Origin: Oscillospiraceae bacterium
Lineage (GTDB): Bacteria; Bacillota; Clostridia; Oscillospirales; Oscillospiraceae
Reading direction: 5' to 3'
NCBI GenBank assembly: GCA_902775355.1
Contig: CACYLY010000044.1
Coordinates: 1 to 64,000, forward strand
DNA length: 64,000 nucleotides
Positions 34,781-43,263 of this stretch are shown in pieces. Position 1 is the first letter of the stretch; every line of letters begins with the position of its first letter. Both the position numbers and the translations under genes were made by a program. A model generated the notes under the pieces. That model was not told where the DNA came from. It did not search any database and worked only from the letters and a program-made list of their open reading frames with translations.

Positions 34781-34990
34781 ATGGGATTCTTCGGAAAACT
34801 GTTTTTTGGATTTTTGGCAGTGGTCGTCCTGCTGGCGCTGTTCGGCTTCTTTCTGCGCAGACGGGATATCAAAGAGGGTTTGGTTTCTCCCGATGAGGAA
34901 GAGGGCCTGACCCAGAAGGCCGTGGATAACGTCAACGACCTGAACGACCGGTTCAACCGCGCCCGGTACATGGACGAAGACGGCAAGTGA
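34781..34990 (+). CDS. Small single-TM protein, unknown
   Basis: 69 aa with ACGGAGGT before the ATG. One N-terminal TM helix (about 5-25) is followed by an Arg-rich stop-transfer and an acidic cytoplasmic tail with an amphipathic stretch. Ends at a strong terminator. Function unknown. Confidence 0.75.
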   Translation: MGFFGKLFFGFLAVVVLLALFGFFLRRRDIKEGLVSPDEEEGLTQKAVDNVNDLNDRFNRARYMDEDGK

Positions 34991-35033
34991 TCCTCGCCGC
35001 CGGGGCTTTCCAGGCCAGTGATCGCGGGTTTTC

Positions 35034-35064
35034 AAAAGGAGCTTCTTCGGAAGCTCCTTTTTTC
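35034..35064 (+). terminator. Rho-independent terminator
   Basis: AAAGGAGCTTC-TTCG-GAAGCTCCTTTTTTC: 11-bp stem, stable TTCG tetraloop, T run. Confidence 0.92.
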
Positions 35065-35093
35065 TGATGCGTCCGCTTTCGCGAAGAAGCCCT

Positions 35094-35122
35094 TTGACAG
35101 CGCCGCCGATTCGATGTATACT
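35094..35122 (+). promoter_or_regulatory. Sigma-A promoter
   Basis: Consensus -35 TTGACA (35094-35099), 17-base spacer, -10 TATACT (35117-35122). Confidence 0.85.
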
Positions 35123-35190
35123 TGTTTTATTCTACAGAAAGGAGCGCAGCTCTCCCCCCTTCCGGCGGACGGCTGCCCGAAATCGAGTCT

Positions 35191-35673
35191 ATGAAATATT
35201 GTCCCAACTGCAATCAGCCCTGCGAAGACACCGAAACCTTCTGCGGCAACTGCGGGGCAAATCTGAACGCCGCGCCCGACCCCTCTGCCGCCTACGGCGC
35301 CGCGCCGCGGGTCTCCACCAAGAAGGAATTCCTGAATCTGCCGGAAAACAAGAAGGTCAAGAACGAGATCAAGACCGCCGGGATCATCTGCTATATCTGC
35401 GCCGGGATCACGCTGCTTGCAAGCTTTGCCACGAACACCTTCCCCCTGTCTCTGCTCGACGTGGCCATCCTGGTCGGTCTGGGACTGGGCATTCATCTCG
35501 CCCATAGCCGGGTCTGCGCCATCATCCTCACCATCTATGCCGCTTCCAGCATGATTATCGGGATCATCCAGACCGGGCGTCCCAGCGGCTACCTGGTCCT
35601 GATCGCCGGCATTTTCGCCGTGATCTACACCTTCAAGGCGGAAAAGCTCTGGAAGCAGTACCAGCAGGTATGA
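35191..35673 (+). CDS. Zinc-ribbon protein with about four TM segments
   Basis: 160 aa from ATG 35191. Cysteines C4, C7, C18 and C21 form an N-terminal zinc ribbon; about four TM helices fill the second half. The best ribosome-like site (AAGGAG at 35139) lies too far upstream, and the ATG itself has only a weak site, so the start is chosen from the zinc-ribbon family pattern. Function unknown. Confidence 0.78.
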   Translation: MKYCPNCNQPCEDTETFCGNCGANLNAAPDPSAAYGAAPRVSTKKEFLNLPENKKVKNEIKTAGIICYICAGITLLASFATNTFPLSLLDVAILVGLGLGIHLAHSRVCAIILTIYAASSMIIGIIQTGRPSGYLVLIAGIFAVIYTFKAEKLWKQYQQV

Positions 35674-35699
35674 GCCCTTCCGGAAGAAAGGAGCGCGCC

Positions 35700-35900
35700 A
35701 TGAAACGCTTGATCGCCGCCCTGCTGCTGGTCCTGGCCCTGCTGGGCCTGGCCGCCTGCGGGGGTGAAACGCGCATCGTCCACTGCGACCGCTGCGGGAA
35801 AGAGGTCGTCCTGCCGGCGGATTCCAAGATCACCGAGGACTGGATCGTCTTCTGCAAGGAATGCGAAGCGGAGGTCGGCCCCATCGTGGAAGGCCGCTGA
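35700..35900 (+). CDS. Small lipoprotein with zinc-binding cysteines
   Basis: 66 aa, AAGGAG before the ATG. Lipobox LAAC gives lipid attachment at C20. The mature 46 residues contain two CxxC pairs (C29/C32, C52/C55), likely a single zinc ribbon tethered outside the cell. Function unknown. Confidence 0.78.
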   Translation: MKRLIAALLLVLALLGLAACGGETRIVHCDRCGKEVVLPADSKITEDWIVFCKECEAEVGPIVEGR

Positions 35901-36000
35901 GCGGGGAAAACGCGCAAAACAGGACTGGACAAACGCACAAGGATACGCTATCATTAGTAAAGCGGAACCACCACCATCAACAAAGAAGGAGGAGCACAGC

Positions 36001-36135
36001 ATGAAGTATGTATGCACCGTCTGCGGCTGGGTCTATGACGAGGACGAGGCCGGCACAAAGTGGGAAGATCTGCCTGAGGACTTTGCCTGCGAGCTCTGCG
36101 GCGTAGGCAAGGACATGTTCGAGCCCGAAGAGTAA
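36001..36135 (+). CDS. Short rubredoxin
   Basis: 44 aa with GGAGGAG before the ATG. Fe-binding pairs C5/C8 and C30/C33 in CTVCGW and CELCGVGK are intact. Ordinary rubredoxins have about 52-54 residues; here the loop between YD and AGTKWEDLP is about eight to ten residues shorter. It is a one-electron carrier, plausible donor to the rubrerythrin upstream. Confidence 0.93.
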   Translation: MKYVCTVCGWVYDEDEAGTKWEDLPEDFACELCGVGKDMFEPEE

Positions 36136-36150
36136 TTCAATACGACAGCA

Positions 36151-36182
36151 TAAAAACGGCCGGGTCACCGGCCGTTTTTTCT
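36151..36182 (+). terminator. Rho-independent terminator after rubredoxin
   Basis: AAAAACGGCCGG-GTCA-CCGGCCGTTTTTT; its T run directly abuts the next promoter. Confidence 0.92.
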
Positions 36183-36210
36183 TGACATTATTCACAAATG
36201 CAGGTATGCT
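36182..36210 (+). promoter_or_regulatory. Sigma-A promoter of mgtE
   Basis: -35 TTGACA (36182-36187), 17-base spacer, -10 TATGCT (36205-36210). The leader to mgtE is about 215 bases. Confidence 0.85.
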
Positions 36211-36216
36211 AAAGGA

Positions 36217-36431
36217 TGCCGGAAGCGGCAATTTCATCAAAGAAAAGGAGGAAACGTCATGGACGAGGGAAGCAGTACCGGCTCCTGCGCAGGCCGAAGT
36301 AGCCGGTCGGGAAACGTACCGATAGGACGTTTCCTCAAGCATAACTGAATACGGAAACTTCGGTCTGCCGGTACCGGTCCTTCCTGTTCTTCGCAGGATC
36401 CCAAAACGATTGACAGAAGGAGGAACGACCG
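36217..36431 (+). promoter_or_regulatory. Structured 5' leader of mgtE with alternative stems
   Basis: GAGGAAACGTC (36248-36258), overlapping the ribosome site of a small ORF, pairs perfectly (11 bp) with GACGTTTCCTC (36326-36336). The same right arm can instead pair with the nearby GGAAACGT (36310-36317). The two stems exclude each other. Further down, TCCTTC (about 36379) can pair with GAAGGA in the mgtE ribosome site. No conserved M-box segments were recognised. A Mg-responsive switch is inference. Confidence 0.6.
36259..36348 (+). CDS. Possible leader peptide upstream of mgtE
   Basis: 29 codons (MDEGSSTGSC...GRFLKHN) preceded by an ideal AAGGAGG 7 bases upstream. The peptide is rich in Ser, Gly and Arg. 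Its translation would open the 36248-36336 stem, so it may couple translation to mgtE expression, as leader peptides do in front of some magnesium transporters of enterobacteria. It has no similarity I recognise. Confidence 0.55.
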   Translation: MDEGSSTGSCAGRSSRSGNVPIGRFLKHN

Positions 36432-37752
36432 ATGGCAGAACGCAACGCGACCCTCACCAGCACCGTGGAGGCGCTGCTGGGGGAGAAGAAGTATTCCACG
36501 ATCAAGGACGTTCTGATCACTATGGAGCCGGCGGATGTGGCCGGCATCCTGGAGGAGATCGGGGACGCCCGCATCCCCAAGATCTTTCGCCTGCTGCCCA
36601 AGGAGCAGGCGGCGGAGACCTTTGCCGAGCTGGAGCCGGAGCTCCAGGAGCTGCTGATCCGCGGCTTTTCGGACGCGGAGCTGCACGACATCATCGAGGA
36701 GCTCTACGTGGACGACGCGGTGGACCTGGTGGAGGAGATGCCGGCCAATGTGGTCAAGCGGATCCTGGCCCAGGCCAACCCGGACACCCGCAAGCAGATC
36801 AACGACCTGCTGCAGTATCCGGAGAACTCCGCCGGCTCCATCATGACCACCGAGTATGTCTCCCTGCGGCCCAACATGACCGTGCGGGAGGCCATCGACC
36901 GCATCCGCAGCACCGGTGTGGACAAGGAGACCATCTACACCTGCTACGTCACCGAGAACCGGAAACTCAAGGGCCAGGTCTCGGTGAAGGACATGATCCT
37001 CTGCGGGGACGACAGCACCCTTATTTCGAAGATCATGGATGAAAACGTGATCTCTGTGAACACCCATACCGACCAGGAAGAAGTGGCCCAGATGCTCTCC
37101 AAGTACAACTTCCTGGCCCTGCCCGTCATCGATACCGACGGGCACATGGTCGGTATCATCACCTTCGACGACGCCATGGACGTCATGCAGGAAGAGGTCA
37201 CCGAGGATATCGAGAAGATGGCCGCCATCCTGCCCACGGACAAGGCCTATCTCCGCTCCAATGCTCTGGACCAGTTCAAGCACCGGATCCCCTGGCTGGC
37301 CCTGCTGATGATCTCCGCCACCTTCACGGGCATGATCATCACCGGCTTTGAGGCGGCCCTGGCCAAGTTCGTGGTTCTCACCGCCTTCATCCCCATGCTG
37401 ATGGACACCGGCGGCAACTCCGGCTCCCAGGCCTCGGTCTCCATCATCCGCGCCCTGTCCCTGGGCGAGCTGGAACTGCGGCTGCGCCCTGGCGCTGCTC
37501 TGCTTCGGCAAGATCATGCTGGTGGACGTGCTGCTGCTGCACACGGAAATCAGCGTGCTCACCGCGGCGGTGGTGTGCCTGACCATGGCCGTCACCGTGC
37601 TCATCGCCAAGGTGGTGGGCTGTACCCTCCCCATGGCCGCCCAGAAGCTGGGCCTGGACCCGGCGGTGATGGCCAGCCCCTTCATCACCACCATTGTGGA
37701 CGCTCTGTCCCTGCTGGTGTACTTCGGCGTGGCCACCGCCCTGCTCTTTTAG
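36432..37752 (+). pseudogene. mgtE: Magnesium transporter MgtE, frameshifted near the 3' end
   Basis: Residues 1-350 are standard MgtE: N-terminal superhelical domain, two CBS domains (about 130-255), then TM helices with the selectivity region MDTGGNSGSQASVSIIRALSLGE. After LGELEL (about 37478) about 20 residues are missing and the rest (CGCALALLCFGKIMLVDVLLL... to the stop at 37752) continues in another frame. The break lies at a CTGCGG word that would occur in both flanking segments, pointing to microhomology deletion. Without correction the product ends out of frame at 37781 and lacks the last helices. It may be real or an assembly gap. Confidence 0.85.
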
Positions 37753-37799
37753 ACGAAAAAACCGAGTGCTGTGAAGAATAACAGCACTCGGTTTTTCGT
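37753..37799. terminator. Bidirectional terminator
   Basis: ACGAAAAAACCGAGTGCTGT pairs with ACAGCACTCGGTTTTTCGT across an 8-base loop, between convergent mgtE and the nitroreductase. Confidence 0.92.
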
Positions 37800-37834
37800 T
37801 GCTTTTGCGTCTTGAGAAAGCGCAGGGCTTCGGA

Positions 37835-38359
37835 TCACTCGGCCCAGAAGACCCGGCCGTCCTTCCGGGGGGCCGCCTTGGGCAGCTCTCCCGCGGGGTA
37901 GCCCACCACGCAGTGGCCCACGCCCTCGTAATCGCCCTCAATGCCGAGAGAGCGCAGGATCTCCTTGCCCTCCTCGGTGTCGAACTCCTCCCGGGCCCGG
38001 TTGATCCAGCAGCTGCCCAGGCCCAGCGCGTGGGCGGCCAGCATCATGTTGCCCATGGAGAGGCTGCCGTCGGCCACCGTGTAGGGGCACTTTTTGGCCA
38101 GCACCAGCAGCACCGCCGGCGCGCCGTAGAAGGGGTCGAAGCCCTCAGCCCAGCCGCCGATCTTCCGGTTCATCTCCATCAGCCTGTCCCGCAGGCCCTT
38201 GTCGGTAATGGCGACGATGATGGAGCTCTGGCCGCCCTTGCCGCTGGCGGCGTAGAGTCCGGCCTCGATGATCTGCTCCAGATCCTCCCGCTTCGGCATC
38301 TCGGCGGTATACTTGCGCACGCTCCGGCGCTTCAGGATCGCGTTCATGGTTTCGTTCAT
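37835..38359 (-). CDS. Nitroreductase-family FMN oxidoreductase
   Basis: 174 aa, AAGGAGG before the ATG. N-terminal RRSVRKYT and the central GLGSCWINRA segment are typical FMN-binding features of NfsA/FRP-like proteins. It reduces nitro, quinone or flavin substrates with NAD(P)H; the natural substrate is unknown. Confidence 0.92.
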   Translation of the reverse strand: MNETMNAILKRRSVRKYTAEMPKREDLEQIIEAGLYAASGKGGQSSIIVAITDKGLRDRLMEMNRKIGGWAEGFDPFYGAPAVLLVLAKKCPYTVADGSLSMGNMMLAAHALGLGSCWINRAREEFDTEEGKEILRSLGIEGDYEGVGHCVVGYPAGELPKAAPRKDGRVFWAE

Positions 38360-38459
38360 GGGGAAAGCCTCCTTTTTCGTTTTCTGCCTTCAATATAACC
38401 GCTTTTCCCGCGGGACGCAAGCACGGATCCGGGGTATTCTGTTTTCCTCCCGCCCTTTC

Positions 38460-38488
38460 TTTACTTTTGACGCTTGCTGTTTTATACT
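38460..38488 (+). promoter_or_regulatory. Probable sigma-A promoter
   Basis: -35 TTTACT (38460-38465), 17-base spacer, -10 TATACT (38483-38488), 85 bases before the first RCC1-like gene. Confidence 0.6.
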
Positions 38489-38572
38489 ATTCTTCGGTAA
38501 ACCGTACCGTATTTCTCAAGGCAGAACGCCCTGCGCGAACCTGACAGGGAGAGGCTGGAGGCAAGCTCGGAT

Positions 38573-40006
38573 ATGAAGGAATGTAAAAACTGCCGCGCTC
38601 TGCTGCCGGAGGAGGCCCGGTTCTGTCCCTTCTGCGAGACGGAGCTGGTGGAAAAGCAGCGGCTGCGCCCCCCGCGCCCCAGACGCCGCCTGCTGATTCT
38701 CTCGCTGCTGCTGGCCCTTGCGCTGCTGGCAGCGGGGGGCTTTGGGCTTTGGCGTCAGAACGCGCGCCTGCAGCCGCAGACCGGTCACAAGGGCGCGTCG
38801 CTCATGGGGACCTGGCTTGCCGCCACGGACTTTGACGGCCTGACTGCCGCCTTTTCCGTCCTGCCGGATCGGGACGACCTTCTCCGGCGGACTGAGGAAG
38901 CAGGAAACACCGCGGACTATGCCCAGGCCGAGGCGCTGCTGGCCGCCGGGGACTATGACGGGGCCATCGCCGCCTTTCTCGCCCTGGGAGACTACGGCGA
39001 CAGCGCCCAACGCGCCGAGGAAGCGAGAAAGGCCGCGGACTACGCCCGGGCGGAGGCGCTGGCGGCGGAGGGCGACTACGTCGGGGCGATCCGGGCCTTT
39101 TCTGACCTGGGAGACTACGGCGACAGCGCGGAGAGAGCGGAGCAGCTGCAGCTGGAACGCCGGATCATCCAAAGCCGCAGCAGCATGGCGGCGGGAGAGG
39201 CCTTCATCGCCGCTCTGCGGGCGGACGGCACCGTTGCCGCCGTCGGATTTTATTTTCTGGATTGGGAACACCTGATCACATCCCCCGACTGGACAGAGGT
39301 GGTAGATATCGCCGCCGGAGCCCATCATCTGGTGGGCCTGCTCTCTGACGGCAGCGTCGTCGCCGCCGGCGAAAACGACGCCGGCCAGTGCCAGGTTTCG
39401 GGCTGGACGGACATAGCCGCCGTGGCTGCGGGAGCGTCACATACCGTCGGTCTGCGGAAGGACGGCAGCGTCCTCGCCGTCGGCCTGAATGACTGCGGCC
39501 AGTGCGAGGTCTCCGACTGGACGGATATCGTGGCCGTGGCTGCGGGAGACGCGCACACCGTCGGTCTGCGCGCGGACGGCAGCGTCGTCGCCGTGGGCAA
39601 AAACAGCGACGGCCAGTGCAATGTTTCCGAATGGACAAACGTCGAGGCCATTGCTGCGGCGGGGAAGCACACGGTCGGTCTGCTGACCTTCGGCAGTCTT
39701 GTGTCCGCCGGCTCCAATGTCTACGGAGAGTGCAGCTTCTCCAGCTGGACAGATATCACGGCCATCGATACGGGACCGTATCACACCATCGGTCTGCGGA
39801 AGGACGGAACCGTCGTCGCAACAGGCTCCAATTATTTCGCCCAGTGTGACGTCTCCTCCTGGACAAATATCGCGGCCATCGCCGCCGGGCCTTGTCACAG
39901 CCTGGGCCTGCGGGCGGACGGCAGCCTTGTCGTCGCCGATTGGGCCTACCCCGTCGAGATCTTGAGCCCCGTCCAGTTTCGGAACATCCGCCTTCCGGAA
40001 AAGTGA
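38573..40006 (+). CDS. Zinc-ribbon/TM protein with RCC1-like beta-propeller, paralogue 1
   Basis: 477 aa. A zinc ribbon (C4, C7, C18, C21) is followed by one TM helix (about 43-61), two tetratricopeptide-like units (YAQAEALLAAGDYDGAIAAF and YARAEALAAEGDYVGAIRAF) and about seven repeats of 38 residues, consensus WTDIVAVAAGxxHTVGLRxDGSVVAVGxN. These match RCC1-type propeller blades. The propeller should be outside the cell and bind an unknown ligand. It is 70-80 percent alike to the next gene by eye. Confidence 0.85.
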   Translation: MKECKNCRALLPEEARFCPFCETELVEKQRLRPPRPRRRLLILSLLLALALLAAGGFGLWRQNARLQPQTGHKGASLMGTWLAATDFDGLTAAFSVLPDRDDLLRRTEEAGNTADYAQAEALLAAGDYDGAIAAFLALGDYGDSAQRAEEARKAADYARAEALAAEGDYVGAIRAFSDLGDYGDSAERAEQLQLERRIIQSRSSMAAGEAFIAALRADGTVAAVGFYFLDWEHLITSPDWTEVVDIAAGAHHLVGLLSDGSVVAAGENDAGQCQVSGWTDIAAVAAGASHTVGLRKDGSVLAVGLNDCGQCEVSDWTDIVAVAAGDAHTVGLRADGSVVAVGKNSDGQCNVSEWTNVEAIAAAGKHTVGLLTFGSLVSAGSNVYGECSFSSWTDITAIDTGPYHTIGLRKDGTVVATGSNYFAQCDVSSWTNIAAIAAGPCHSLGLRADGSLVVADWAYPVEILSPVQFRNIRLPEK

Positions 40007-41410
40007 GGCGGAGAAGAGACGAGATGAGAATGGGATATGAAGGAATGTAAAAACTGCCGTGCTATGCTGCCGGAGGAGGCCCGGTTCTGCCCCCTCTGCG
40101 AGACAGAGCTGAGCGAAAAGCAGCTGCTGCTCCCCCCGCGCTCCATGCACCGCCCTGTGATCCTCTCGCTGCTGCTGATCCTTGCGCTGGCAGCGAGCGG
40201 CCTCGGCCTCTGGCTTCAGAACGCCGGCCGCCAGCCTCAGACCGCTCGCGAGAGCGAGCCAGGCCCGGTCGCCCGCTTCGCCGCCCGGCCCCTTGAGGGC
40301 GCGGCGGCCGCTCTTGCGGCCCTGCCGGAGCGGAGCGAGCTTCTCCCGCTTGTCAGGGAAGCGAAAGCCGCCAAGGCCTACGCCCAGGCCGAAGCGCAGC
40401 TGGCCGCCGGGGACTATGACGGGGCTGCCGCCGCTTTTACTGCCCTGGCCGACTACGGCGACAGCGCCCAGCGCGCTGCGGAAGCAAAAGCCGCCGCGGA
40501 CTACGCCCGGGCCGAGGCGCTGGCGGCGGAGGGCGACTACGCCGGAGCGATCGCCGCCTTTACGGCCCTGGGAGACTACGGCGACAGCGTGGAGAGGACG
40601 GAGCAGCTGCAGCTGGAACGCCGGATCATCCGGGGCCGCAGCAGCATCGCCGCGGGGGAACTTTTCCTCGCCGCTCTGCGGACGGACGGCTCCCTTATAG
40701 TGCGGGGATACTATTATATCGGCAGGGACGACCCCCTTGTAAACCCGGACTGGACGGAAATCGTGGACCTTGCCGCGGGACTCCATCACCTGGTGGGCCT
40801 GCGGGCGGACGGCAGCGTCGTCGCTGTCGGCGGAAACAACGAAGGGCAGTGCGAGGTTTCCGGCTGGACGGAGGTCGCGGCCATCACTGCGGGAGAGACA
40901 CACACCGTCGGTCTCAGGAAAGACGGCAGCGTCCTTGCCGTGGGCAGGAACGACTGCGGTCAGTGCCAGGTCTCCGAGTGGACAAATATCGTGGCCGTCG
41001 CCGCGGGGGAGACGCACACCGTGGGCCTGCGTTCAGACGGCAGCGTCGTCGCTGTCGGCGGGAACGACCGGGGCCAGTGCCAGGTTGCCGACTGGACGGA
41101 CATTGTGGCCATCGCCGCGGGCGGCGCGCATACCGTCGGTCTCAGGAAGGACGGCAGCGTCCTCGCCGTCGGCTCAAATACAGCCAAGGAGTGCCGGGTC
41201 TCCGACTGGACGGACATTGTGGCCATCGCCGCAGGGAAGGATCACACTGTCGGCCTGCGGGCGGACGGCACCGTTGTTGCAGCAGGCTCGTCTTATTTCG
41301 ACCAGCACAAGGTTGCCGACTGGACGGAGGTCGCAGCCATCGCCGCCGGACCCAATAATACCCTCGGTCTGCGCGCGGACGGCAGCCTTGCCGTAGCCGG
41401 CTGGTACTTT
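39290..41410 (+). repeat. 114-bp coding repeats of the RCC1-like blades
   Basis: Both paralogues consist over most of their length of repeats of about 114 bp, many of them near identical (GGCAGCGTCGTCGCCGT, TGGACGGACATTGTGGCC words). They offer many sites for unequal recombination. Confidence 0.8.
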
Positions 41411-41473
41411 TCCTACGGCAGCTGGAAAGGGTTCCTGGATGCGTTTCAGAATATCCGCCTCCCGGAAAAATGA
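40037..41473 (+). CDS. Zinc-ribbon/TM protein with RCC1-like beta-propeller, paralogue 2
   Basis: 478 aa, starting 30 bases after paralogue 1. Same order: zinc ribbon, TM helix, two YAQAEAQLAAGDYDGA-type helical units, then about seven RCC1-like blades (for example WTDIVAIAAGGAHTVGLRKDGSVLAVG). The linker between TM and helical repeats has diverged (REAKAAKAYAQAEAQL). It is a tandem duplicate; the two could form a pair or vary by recombination between blades. Ends at a strong terminator. Confidence 0.85.
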   Translation: MKECKNCRAMLPEEARFCPLCETELSEKQLLLPPRSMHRPVILSLLLILALAASGLGLWLQNAGRQPQTARESEPGPVARFAARPLEGAAAALAALPERSELLPLVREAKAAKAYAQAEAQLAAGDYDGAAAAFTALADYGDSAQRAAEAKAAADYARAEALAAEGDYAGAIAAFTALGDYGDSVERTEQLQLERRIIRGRSSIAAGELFLAALRTDGSLIVRGYYYIGRDDPLVNPDWTEIVDLAAGLHHLVGLRADGSVVAVGGNNEGQCEVSGWTEVAAITAGETHTVGLRKDGSVLAVGRNDCGQCQVSEWTNIVAVAAGETHTVGLRSDGSVVAVGGNDRGQCQVADWTDIVAIAAGGAHTVGLRKDGSVLAVGSNTAKECRVSDWTDIVAIAAGKDHTVGLRADGTVVAAGSSYFDQHKVADWTEVAAIAAGPNNTLGLRADGSLAVAGWYFSYGSWKGFLDAFQNIRLPEK

Positions 41474-41486
41474 GGCGAAGCGAGAA

Positions 41487-41537
41487 AAATCTCCGGCAAT
41501 TACGGGAAGATCCCGCAGCTGCCGGAGTTTTTTCTTC
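41487..41537 (+). terminator. Rho-independent terminator
   Basis: CTCCGGCA pairs with TGCCGGAG, with an inner CGGGA/TCCCG stem, followed by TTTTTTC. Confidence 0.85.
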
Positions 41538-41548
41538 GCCGCCCGCTG

Positions 41549-42997
41549 TCAGTTGTGCAGGCGGTGGTGGGCGGTGGGACTGCTCATGTCCAGGGCCCGG
41601 AAGGTGTAGCCGTTCTGCAAGCCCCAGATGATGATCTGCTCCACGGCCCGGACGCTGTAGTCCTTCACGTCGTGCTGCAGCACGATGGAGACCTGCCGCT
41701 CGGCGCAGCCGGCGGTGACGTTGGCCACGATCCCGCCGCTGGTGCGGGTGCCGCCGGCGTCGTTGCTGTCCACATGCCAGTCGTAATACTGATAGCCCAG
41801 GTCGTGCATCATCTCCACCAGGCGGCTCATGATGCCGGCGTTGAAGTAGCTGACGGTGTTGGAGCTGCCGCCGGGGAAGCGGAACAGATGGGTGTACTCC
41901 CCGGTCTGGCGGTAGATCATCTCCTCCACCTTGTTGAAGTCGTCCATGTAATTCTCTTCGCTGGAGTAGATCAGGTAATAGTTGTGGCTGGCGGTATGTA
42001 CGCCGATGCTGTGCCCCTCCCGGAAGGCCCGGCCCACGAAGTCCTCATACTCCGGGTATTCGCAGGTGACAAAGAAGGTGGCCTTCACGTTGTAGGCGGC
42101 CAGCACGTCCAGCAGCTCCCCGGTATAGGGGCCGGGGCCGTCGTCAAAGGTCAGGTAAATGGTCTTCTCCCCGGGCTGCACGCTCTCGGGGATCTCCACG
42201 GGCAGCACCTCCACCGTCCGGGTGACGCTGATAGTATCCTCCCCGTTGGTGATGCTGTAGACGATCTCATAGGTGCCGGCCCGATAGGGGGTGACGCTCC
42301 CCTCCACGGCCACATAGTCCTTCAGATCCTTGCCGGCGCCGTCCTTTGCCACAAAGCCCGGATCCTCAAACTCCATGGAGGCGTCCATGGTGATGTTCTC
42401 CTCCCCCAGCAGCTCCAGCGTGGGCGGCGCCACGGCAGGCAGCATCCGCTCCGCCACCGCCTCGTTCCCGGAGCTGTCGCTGACCCGGTACTCGATCCGG
42501 TCCTCCAGCACCTCCCGCTCCACCAGGGCCGTCATGTCCCCGTCGCAGTCGTCCCAGGCCAGGTAGCCCTCCTCCTCGTAGCCGGTGAACCAGTCCGGCT
42601 CATAGCCGTCCACGGTCTGCAGGGTGATGGAGGGCGGCGTCAGATCCGTCACGTGGACGATCCGCCTGGCCGTATAGGTATCGCCGAGAAAGCGGGTGGA
42701 GTAGGTCAGCTCGTAGGTGCCGATGACCTTGGTGTTCACATAGCCGCTGGTCTCGATGGGCAGGGTCAGCACGCCGGGGCCGAAGATCTTCCCGGTGGTG
42801 ATGGCCACCCGGCCGGGGTCCACGTAGTCCACCCCGTAGGGGACGCTGATCTCCCTGCCTTCCGTCAGCCGGAACTGCACGTGCCGCCCGTCCAGATTGA
42901 GCAGCAGCGCCGCGGAGCCCAGGACCAGCAGGAAAAACAGCAGCAGCGTGACCTTCCAGCCTCTGCCGCTTTTCTTTTTTGCCTTTTTCTTCGCCAT
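41549..42997 (-). CDS. Membrane-anchored polysaccharide deacetylase with Ig-like domains
   Basis: 482 aa. A very basic N-terminus (AKKKAKKKSGRGWK) and one TM anchor (about 16-34), two Ig-like DUF5011-type segments (about 55-270), then a CE4 domain: TFDDGPGPYTGELLD, the zinc HTASHNY motif, RFPGGSSN and the C-terminal LQHD segment. Probably acts on peptidoglycan or another surface glycan. The same catalytic domain sits behind a PEPT stalk at 27529-28704. Confidence 0.93.
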   Translation of the reverse strand: MAKKKAKKKSGRGWKVTLLLFFLLVLGSAALLLNLDGRHVQFRLTEGREISVPYGVDYVDPGRVAITTGKIFGPGVLTLPIETSGYVNTKVIGTYELTYSTRFLGDTYTARRIVHVTDLTPPSITLQTVDGYEPDWFTGYEEEGYLAWDDCDGDMTALVEREVLEDRIEYRVSDSSGNEAVAERMLPAVAPPTLELLGEENITMDASMEFEDPGFVAKDGAGKDLKDYVAVEGSVTPYRAGTYEIVYSITNGEDTISVTRTVEVLPVEIPESVQPGEKTIYLTFDDGPGPYTGELLDVLAAYNVKATFFVTCEYPEYEDFVGRAFREGHSIGVHTASHNYYLIYSSEENYMDDFNKVEEMIYRQTGEYTHLFRFPGGSSNTVSYFNAGIMSRLVEMMHDLGYQYYDWHVDSNDAGGTRTSGGIVANVTAGCAERQVSIVLQHDVKDYSVRAVEQIIIWGLQNGYTFRALDMSSPTAHHRLHN

Positions 42998-43160
42998 GCT
43001 ACTTCCTCGTTTTCCTCAAGAACAAGTTATGTAACCCTATTATACACCATTCGACAGGAGATGGAAGAGGGAAAAAAATGAATTTTTCCTAAGATTTCGC
43101 AAAAAATCCCGGCAGCGCCCGGTTTTTTTCGTCCCAGGCCGGCTTTTCTCCGCTCATTTC

Positions 43161-43189
43161 TTGCGGAGGCGGGAAAACTGTGCTATAGT
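43161..43189 (+). promoter_or_regulatory. Sigma-A promoter of glyQS
   Basis: -35 TTGCGG (43161-43166), 17-base spacer with extended TGTG, -10 TATAGT (43184-43189). The leader is only about 70 bases, too short for a T-box. Confidence 0.75.
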
Positions 43190-43263
43190 AATTGTTTGGA
43201 AACGGGCCGTCAAAAGCCCGAAATAACTCTCTGCGGCAGCCAGCCGCAGGAAAGGACGAGAAT

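Noticed and set aside
36217..36431. M-box magnesium riboswitch
   Set aside because: The conserved M-box words were not found by eye; kept as an undefined structured leader.
43190..43263. T-box in front of glyQS
   Set aside because: The leader is only about 70 bases and lacks the AGGGTGGNACCGCG word.
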